From Acidobacteriota bacterium (GTDB lineage Bacteria; Acidobacteriota; HRBIN11), in NCBI GenBank assembly GCA_030550225.1, contig JAUQPV010000016.1, positions 1 to 20,157 on the forward strand: a DNA stretch of 20,157 bases, in the 5' to 3' direction. Shown here in pieces: positions 16,015 through 20,157 of this stretch. Made by a program: the position numbers and the translations under genes. The notes under the pieces were generated by a model. The model saw nothing but the letters and a program-made list of their open reading frames with translations, was not told where the DNA came from and made no database searches. How positions within the stretch are numbered: the first letter of the stretch is position 1; the number at the start of each line of letters is the position of its first letter.

Positions 16015-16080
16015 AATAGCAAATGGCGAACAGCGTCCCGTCTGCCGACCTGCCCACCCGCCTATTTGCCCATCTGCCGA
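16015..16080. repeat. Heptamer and perfect-register octamer repeats
   Basis: 16015-16035 holds three 7-bp units (AATAGCA, AATGGCG, AACAGCG), the reverse complement of the CGCYRTT family at 5223 and 7095. 16041-16080 holds five contiguous 8-bp units with consensus YYYGCCNA, beginning and ending with TCTGCCGA. This is the reverse-complement family of the GGCAGATR units at 5144-5170. Confidence 0.88.
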
Positions 16081-16137
16081 ACTGTTCCTGCGGATGACGC
16101 TGGCATGACGGCCGCTTTCCTAAGGTAGCCCCCCCAT

Positions 16138-16248
16138 AACACTGAACTCATCTCAAAACCCTCTCCCTGGGGGAGGGGGTAGGCTGAGGGCCTTGATCCA
16201 GAGCTTCTCTCTCACTGAGATCAGGGACTTTTGAGACGAGTTCACTGT
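16138..16248. repeat. MITE-like 110-bp foldable element
   Basis: The ends at 16139-16158 and 16229-16248 are inverted repeats matching at 18 of 20 positions (ACACTGAACTCATCTCAAAA against the complement of the right end). Inside lies a CTCTCCC/GGGAGG-type hairpin near 16161-16179, and CTTGATC faces GATCAGG around 16191-16226. No coding potential is seen. No clear target duplication is visible, though similar GGATGACRCTGGSATGAC sequences flank it at about 16092 and 16253. Confidence 0.6.
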
Positions 16249-16290
16249 CTAAGGATGACACTGGGATGACTCCCGGTGTCCCGACGGGAT

Positions 16291-16391
16291 GGACGCCGCC
16301 ATGACTGGCGGCGTCCGGACAGGGGGACGCTGGCATCCCTGCCAGTGTTCTGAGAGACGAGCGGTGGAAGACCCCTGGAGGGGAGGTCTTC
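16291..16391. other. Cluster of three strong hairpins
   Basis: Three hairpins follow one another. GGACGCCGCC/GGCGGCGTCC at 16291-16316 is a perfect 10-bp stem with a 6-nt loop. ACGCTGGCA/TGCCAGTGT at 16327-16348 is a 9-bp stem with one wobble and a 4-nt loop. GAAGACC/GGTCTTC at 16367-16391 is a 7-bp stem with additional inner pairing. No open frame of interest covers them. They could belong to a structured RNA, to transposon debris or to REP-type palindromes. Confidence 0.55.
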
Positions 16392-16400
16392 ATCCCCCCC

Positions 16401-16447
16401 ACCAAAATGAAACAGTCACCGATAGGCGTGACTGTTCCAAAATTGGT
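16401..16447. repeat. Head-to-head copies of the ACCAAAA...CAGTCAC repeat
   Basis: 16401-16419 is a variant of the repeat core found at 23-42 and 16588-16607. 16428-16447 is the same core in reverse. AACAGTCAC and GTGACTGTT form a perfect 9-bp inverted repeat with an 8-bp centre. The right half is the left end of the 180-bp element; the left half looks like the end of an older copy. Confidence 0.75.
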
Positions 16448-16607
16448 TGGGAAATGGCTGGAAAAACTCATCCCAGCTTGCCGCGGCCCTGATCGGGGCT
16501 CAAATCTCATTGTATACTGCATCCATCCCTATCCCAAGGAGGGAAAAGGAAAACCGCTTCAATCCTGCATGCCCGCCCGATTCGCCCACCAAAAATGGAA
16601 CAGTCAC
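16428..16607. mobile_element. 180-bp MITE-like element with target duplication
   Basis: The left end begins GTGACTGTTCCA (16428-16439) and the right end is its exact reverse complement (16596-16607). Imperfect matching continues to about 24 bp. GATAGGC occurs immediately outside both ends (16421-16427 and 16608-16614), a 7-bp target-site duplication. The interior has no convincing gene. The 31 bp at its right end recur at 12-42, and the next 11 bp there differ almost only by transitions, as expected of a diverged second copy. The transposase that would move it is not in the window. Confidence 0.68.
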
Positions 16608-16651
16608 GATAGGCCCGTAAATTGACAAGAGGTTTAGGGTTCGCCTATAAT
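16577..16651 (+). promoter_or_regulatory. Consensus promoter upstream of xoxF with repeated upstream element
   Basis: TTGACA (16622-16627) and TATAAT (16646-16651) are both perfect sigma-70 hexamers with an 18-bp spacer. The 31-bp sequence at 16577-16607 is identical to 12-42 upstream of the exporter promoter and lies 14 bp before the -35 box. Transcription would begin near 16658, giving xoxF a leader of about 325 nt. Confidence 0.75.
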
Positions 16652-16672
16652 GAGAGGACGATAAGGGGGCTG

Positions 16673-16690
16673 GGGCGGTGCCCGCCGCCC
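16673..16690 (+). other. GC-rich hairpin in the xoxF leader
   Basis: GGGCGG pairs with CCGCCC around a 6-nt loop, about 15 nt after the predicted start of transcription. At that position it could protect the 5' end of the mRNA or attenuate transcription. Confidence 0.35.
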
Positions 16691-16779
16691 TCGCAAAGAA
16701 GCCTGGAAGGGTGCAATGTGGCGCCATACCCCTTCGTGTGTCTGCGTGCCCGACTTACATCGGTCGCCGACCGACCAGG

Positions 16780-16883
16780 TCCTATCCGCCTATCTGTCCT
16801 CGAGTCCTTCCCTCCCATCCCTTCCCCGGGGAAGAGAACAAGGTAAGGCCCTCATCCCGACTTCTAATCCGCAATCCGCAATC
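16780..16883. repeat. Short-word repeats and CCCCGGGG palindrome in the xoxF leader
   Basis: CCTATCCG/CCTATCTG octamers lie at about 16781-16796, a CTTCCCCGGGGAAG palindrome at 16821-16834, and two exact AATCCGC heptamers plus a partial third at 16866-16883. No gene is evident between 16652 and 16983. Confidence 0.6.
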
Positions 16884-16983
16884 TTGACTTTCCCCCTCGA
16901 CGAAAAAAGAACGTCCGAGACGACTTGTTCTTTCTTCCCTCCTCCTGGGTATGTCCCTCCGCACTCATCCTTGGAGGGGAACT

Positions 16984-18813
16984 ATGCGGAGCAAATGGGT
17001 TTTACCCTGGCTGGCCTTCGGGCTGGTCCTGGTGCCCTTTGTGGCCTATCCCAACGAGGAGGTCCTCCGCCTGGGCAAGGACCCCGGCCAGTGGCCGATG
17101 CAGCGGAAAAACTATTGGGCCACCGGCTACAGTGAGCTGAATCAGATCAACACCCAGAACGTGTCCCGGCTCAAGGTGGTGTGGACGTTCTCGACGGGGG
17201 CCCTGCGGGGCCATGAGGGGTCGCCCCTGGTGGTCGGCACGACGATGTACGTCCACTCGGCTTACCCGAACCACGTGTACGCCCTGGACCTGACCAAGAA
17301 GCCTTACGCCCTCAAGTGGAAGTACACCCCCAAGCAGGACGAACGGGCCGTCCCGGTCGCCTGCTGTGACCTGGTCAACCGCGGTCTGGCGTATGCCAAC
17401 GGCAAGATCTTCTTGAACACCTTGGACGGGCAGGTCATCGCCCTGGACGCCAACACGGGCAAGGAGGTCTGGAAGACCAAGCACGCCGACCCGGCCCGAG
17501 GAGAAACCATCACGATGCCCCCCATCGTCGTCCATGACAAGGTCTTGGTCGGCATCTCCGGCGGTGAGTTCGCCGTCCGGGGACGGGTCGCCGCTTACGA
17601 CATCAACACGGGCAAGCGGGTGTGGCTGGCGTACAACACGGGTCCCGACGAAGACCTCTTGCTGGACCCCGACTTCAACAAGGAGAATCCCCACTACGGT
17701 CGCTTCGGCGAGGGGACCCGGACGTGGGCCGGCGAGGAGTGGAAGATCGGCGGCGCGACCCAATGGGGCTGGCTGTCCTATGACCCCGACCTGAACCTCT
17801 ACTATTACGGGACCTCGAACCCCGGGACGTGGAACCCGACCCAGCGGTGCCCGGCCGGGCGGGACCCCAAGAAGGGCGAATGTGACAACAAGTGGTCCAC
17901 GTCGATCTGGGCCCGCAACCCCGACACGGGCCGGGGCCGGTGGGCCTACCAGATGACGCCCTGGGACGCCTGGGACTACGACGGCGTCAACGAGAACGTC
18001 CTGGTCGACCTGACCATCGGCGGTAAGAAGGTGAAGGCCCTGGTCCACTTCGACCGGAACGGGTTTGCCTACACGCTGGACCGGACCAACGGGACGCTGT
18101 ATGTGGCTGAGCCCTTCGTGTACGTGAACTGGGCGAAGGGCGTCGACAAGAAGACGGGCCGTCCCATCGAGAACCCCGAGAAGCGGACCAAGCAGGGCGT
18201 CGACACCAAGAACATCTGCCCCTGCGCCATGGGCGGCAAGGACCAGCAACCCTCGTCCTACTCGCCCCAGACGGGCCTGTTCTACGTCCCGACCAACAAT
18301 ATGTGCATGAACTACGAGGGCGTCGAGGTGAAATTCACGGCTGGCGCGCCTTACGTCGGGGCCAACGTCCTGATGTTCCCGGGCCATGAGGGGAAGGACG
18401 ACTACTGGGGCGCCCTGATCGCCTGGGACGCCACGACCGGCAAGCGCGTCTGGGAGATCCGGGAAAAGTTCCCGGCCTGGAGCGGCACGCTGGCGACGGG
18501 CGGCGGCCTCGTCTTCTACGGGACGATGGACGGGTGGTTCAAGGCCGTGGACGCCAAGTCTGGCAAGGTCCTGTGGCAGCACAAGGTCGGCTCGGGCATC
18601 ATCGCGGCGCCGATGACGTTCCTGGGTCCGGACGGCAAGCAGTACATCGCGACTTACTCGGGCGTCGGCGGGTGGTTCGGCCTGCCGGTGGCGGCGGGTC
18701 TGCCGCCGGACGACCCCTTCGGCGCCCTGGGTGCCGTCGGTGCGGCCTACCAGTCGGGCTTGGATAAGGCCACGACGCTGGGTGGCATGCTCTACGTGTT
18801 CGGCCTCGAGTAA
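16984..18813 (+). CDS. xoxF: Lanthanide-dependent methanol dehydrogenase, PQQ quinoprotein
   Basis: XoxF oxidises methanol and other small alcohols in the periplasm, passing electrons from PQQ to a c-type cytochrome. The 609-aa precursor has a signal peptide (basic MRSK, then a hydrophobic stretch to about residue 21) and tryptophan-docking propeller repeats. It also has the adjacent disulfide cysteines C127-C128, metal ligands E195 and N279, and catalytic D331. Asp333, two residues later (WDYDGVNE), is the diagnostic extra lanthanide ligand; calcium enzymes (MxaF) have Ala there. ATG 16984 has GGAGG six bases upstream; ATG 16951 is weaker. An insert with C289 and C300 lies between N279 and the NKWS motif. 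A hairpin and xoxJ follow. Confidence 0.95.
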   Translation: MRSKWVLPWLAFGLVLVPFVAYPNEEVLRLGKDPGQWPMQRKNYWATGYSELNQINTQNVSRLKVVWTFSTGALRGHEGSPLVVGTTMYVHSAYPNHVYALDLTKKPYALKWKYTPKQDERAVPVACCDLVNRGLAYANGKIFLNTLDGQVIALDANTGKEVWKTKHADPARGETITMPPIVVHDKVLVGISGGEFAVRGRVAAYDINTGKRVWLAYNTGPDEDLLLDPDFNKENPHYGRFGEGTRTWAGEEWKIGGATQWGWLSYDPDLNLYYYGTSNPGTWNPTQRCPAGRDPKKGECDNKWSTSIWARNPDTGRGRWAYQMTPWDAWDYDGVNENVLVDLTIGGKKVKALVHFDRNGFAYTLDRTNGTLYVAEPFVYVNWAKGVDKKTGRPIENPEKRTKQGVDTKNICPCAMGGKDQQPSSYSPQTGLFYVPTNNMCMNYEGVEVKFTAGAPYVGANVLMFPGHEGKDDYWGALIAWDATTGKRVWEIREKFPAWSGTLATGGGLVFYGTMDGWFKAVDAKSGKVLWQHKVGSGIIAAPMTFLGPDGKQYIATYSGVGGWFGLPVAAGLPPDDPFGALGAVGAAYQSGLDKATTLGGMLYVFGLE

Positions 18814-18839
18814 AATATGATAACCCTCTGAAATCGTCG

Positions 18840-18872
18840 CTCCCCGCCGCCGTCCCTCGACGGGGCGGGGAG
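18840..18872 (+). other. Strong hairpin between xoxF and xoxJ
   Basis: CTCCCCGCC (18840-18848) pairs with GGCGGGGAG (18864-18872), and CCGTC with GACGG inside, leaving one bulged G and a CCTC tetraloop: 14 pairs in all. There is no T-run. It probably stabilises the xoxF message or partly terminates it, which would make xoxF more abundant than xoxJ. A T-rich stretch before xoxJ (18974-18979) is too distant to serve as a terminator tail. Confidence 0.6.
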
Positions 18873-18993
18873 CCCTATCCGCCCCCACGCCCCTGCGGAC
18901 TCCACGGGAGAAACAAGAGGGGAAGGGTGTATAAGGGATCGCCAACTAAAGGAAGGCCTTCATCATCCCTAATCTTTTTAGAATTAGAAAAGG

Positions 18994-19902
18994 ATGCTTA
19001 AGGTGATTTACGGTCCTTTGCGGAAGATCGTTCAGAAAGGCGTCGGATGTGTCGGATACGTCGGACTGGCCCTTCTATTATTCCTGGGTAGCCTCGGGGC
19101 CCAGGAAGCGGCACCCCCGACGGAGAACGTCCTGCGAGTCTGTGCCGACCCGGCCGACTTGCCCTTTTCAGACCAGAATCGTCAGGGATTCGAGAACAAA
19201 ATCGCCGAGGTCGTCGCCCAAGCGATGGGCGCCCGACTCGAGTACTACTGGTGGCCCTATCAACGAGGCCTGACCCGGCGTACACTGGGAGAAGGTAAGT
19301 GCGATGTCCTCATCAGTGTCCCGACGGAATGGGAACTCGTGCTGACGACTCGACCGTACTACCGGACGACATATGTATTCGCATACAAGGTCGACCATGA
19401 AAACGAATTCGATGTGTCCTCCGGTTTCCAGGCCCCCATCCTTCGGAAGGTACGCGTCGGGGTCCACCTTAATACGCCGCCCCACGTCTTGCTGGCCGAG
19501 CATGGAATCGTCGAAAACGTCACGGCCTATCCTCTTTCCTATGACCCTCAATTTCATCCGGAGGACTATCCGGGGAAGCTTGTCGAGGACCTGTTGGCCG
19601 GGAAGGTCGACGTGGCCGTCGTGTGGGGACCCATCGCTGGGTACTTCGCGAAAAAGAAGGGCGCGTCCCTGCGGATCGTTCCGGTCCCGGACGAGAACCC
19701 CCGGATCCCCATGGCCTTTAACATGTCGATGGGCGTGCGTCGGGGGAATCAGGCCTTGAAGGCTCGACTGGAGGAAATCCTGACCGCCAAGGCGGCAGAA
19801 ATCCGGGCCATCCTGGAGGATTACGGCGTCCCCCTCTTGGAGATTCAACCGGTCCGGGAAAAGCCGGCTCCCCCGAAGGAAGGCCATAGGCACCCGGGAT
19901 GA
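18994..19902 (+). CDS. xoxJ: XoxJ/MxaJ-type periplasmic binding protein
   Basis: XoxJ is a periplasmic type 3 solute-binding-fold protein encoded beside xoxF; it is thought to help activate or mature the dehydrogenase rather than import a nutrient. The 302-aa product has a signal peptide (basic KIVQKG, hydrophobic core to about residue 35, likely cut near GSLGA-QEA). The mature domain starts VLRVCADPADLPFSDQNRQGFENKIAE, typical of quinoprotein-associated binding proteins, and contains the WWPYQRG and KCDVLISVPTE blocks. ATG 18994 has AAAAGG directly adjacent, which is too close; GTG 19003 has better spacing and is a real alternative. The first residues are therefore uncertain. The cytochrome partner xoxG does not follow within the window. 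Confidence 0.9.
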   Translation: MLKVIYGPLRKIVQKGVGCVGYVGLALLLFLGSLGAQEAAPPTENVLRVCADPADLPFSDQNRQGFENKIAEVVAQAMGARLEYYWWPYQRGLTRRTLGEGKCDVLISVPTEWELVLTTRPYYRTTYVFAYKVDHENEFDVSSGFQAPILRKVRVGVHLNTPPHVLLAEHGIVENVTAYPLSYDPQFHPEDYPGKLVEDLLAGKVDVAVVWGPIAGYFAKKKGASLRIVPVPDENPRIPMAFNMSMGVRRGNQALKARLEEILTAKAAEIRAILEDYGVPLLEIQPVREKPAPPKEGHRHPG

Positions 19903-19908
19903 TGGAAA

Positions 19909-19926
19909 GGGGCGGCCGGACGCCCC
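19909..19926 (+). terminator. Hairpin after xoxJ
   Basis: GGGGCG pairs with CGCCCC around a 6-nt loop, seven bases after the xoxJ stop codon. The following ATCTGTCT is only weakly T-rich. Confidence 0.45.
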
Positions 19927-20157
19927 ATCTGTCTCAGGCAGGTCAGCAGGTGGGGGAGATCAAGGGTCGGAACGCCAGTCGTCATGCGGGTGTCCATACG
20001 TCGGGCGTCATCCCGGCGTCAAGGACCGACCTGATGGTATGACAAAGTGGGAAGAGGGAGCCCCTCGTTTGGTTTACTCCTTCGTCGCCAACTTCAGGGC
20101 GTCCTTTTATTACGTCGTCATGACTGCATTGCTTTGCCTATCTCCCCTCGACCTGAA
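19927..20157. other. Intergenic end of the window
   Basis: I see no gene start with a ribosome site, no RNA gene and no array here. An ATG at 20120 opens a short frame to the edge, but nothing supports it. The stretch from about 20084 becomes more AT-rich, compatible with a promoter for a gene beyond the window. Confidence 0.4.

Noticed and set aside
16716..17135. 139-aa plus-strand frame across the xoxF leader
   Set aside because: It crosses repeats and palindromes, overlaps xoxF out of frame, and has no recognisable domain.
17002..18945. 647-aa open frame on the minus strand opposite xoxF
   Set aside because: It is a high-GC shadow: it has no domain signature, is rich in Arg, Gly, Val and Asp, and lies fully under a gene with intact catalytic residues.
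20120..20157. Start of a further gene (ATG 20120)
   Set aside because: There is no Shine-Dalgarno sequence and only 12 codons are visible; nothing supports it.

Overview
The window is high-GC DNA from a free-living Gram-negative bacterium. Several proteins need a periplasm (a lanthanide-type methanol dehydrogenase and its partner), and the long opposite-strand open frames are the usual high-GC artefact. I cannot fix the phylum. XoxF/XoxJ plus a GldA/F/G-type ABC exporter would fit lineages such as Acidobacteriota or Methylomirabilota, but that is a guess.

Layout. (1) 1-5144, plus strand: a near-consensus promoter, then an overlapping three-gene ABC-2 exporter operon (ATPase, permease, GldG-like auxiliary protein) and, after a 205-bp gap, a DUF4340 protein. 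(2) 5335-10306, minus strand: a small defence island. It holds a 1069-aa fused nuclease/adenine methyltransferase of the type ISP/IIG kind, an OLD/RecF-like ATPase and a very small TOPRIM-like protein whose start overlaps the ATPase stop. (3) 10550-13336: divergent metabolic genes nadB (minus) and moaA (plus). (4) 13530-15962: the DNA translocase ftsK. (5) 15963-16983: about 1 kb without a gene, packed with short tandem repeats, hairpins, a 180-bp MITE-like element and a perfect-consensus promoter. (6) 16984-19902: xoxF and xoxJ. The last 255 bases hold no gene I can support.

How the parts work together. The exporter genes are translationally coupled by ATGA overlaps. XoxF is a periplasmic PQQ/lanthanide alcohol dehydrogenase and XoxJ its dedicated periplasmic binding protein; the cytochrome partner XoxG is not in the window. 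The restriction/ATPase/TOPRIM block looks like a horizontally acquired defence locus.

Three signals go beyond gene calling. First, degenerate 7-bp and 8-bp tandem repeats sit at nearly every transcription-unit boundary, and in two cases supply the stop codon of the adjacent gene. Second, a 31-bp sequence is identical at the two ends of the window, each copy 14-15 bp upstream of a TTGACA -35 box, so the exporter and xoxF share a promoter module. Third, one copy of that sequence forms the end of a 180-bp element with terminal inverted repeats and a 7-bp target duplication.
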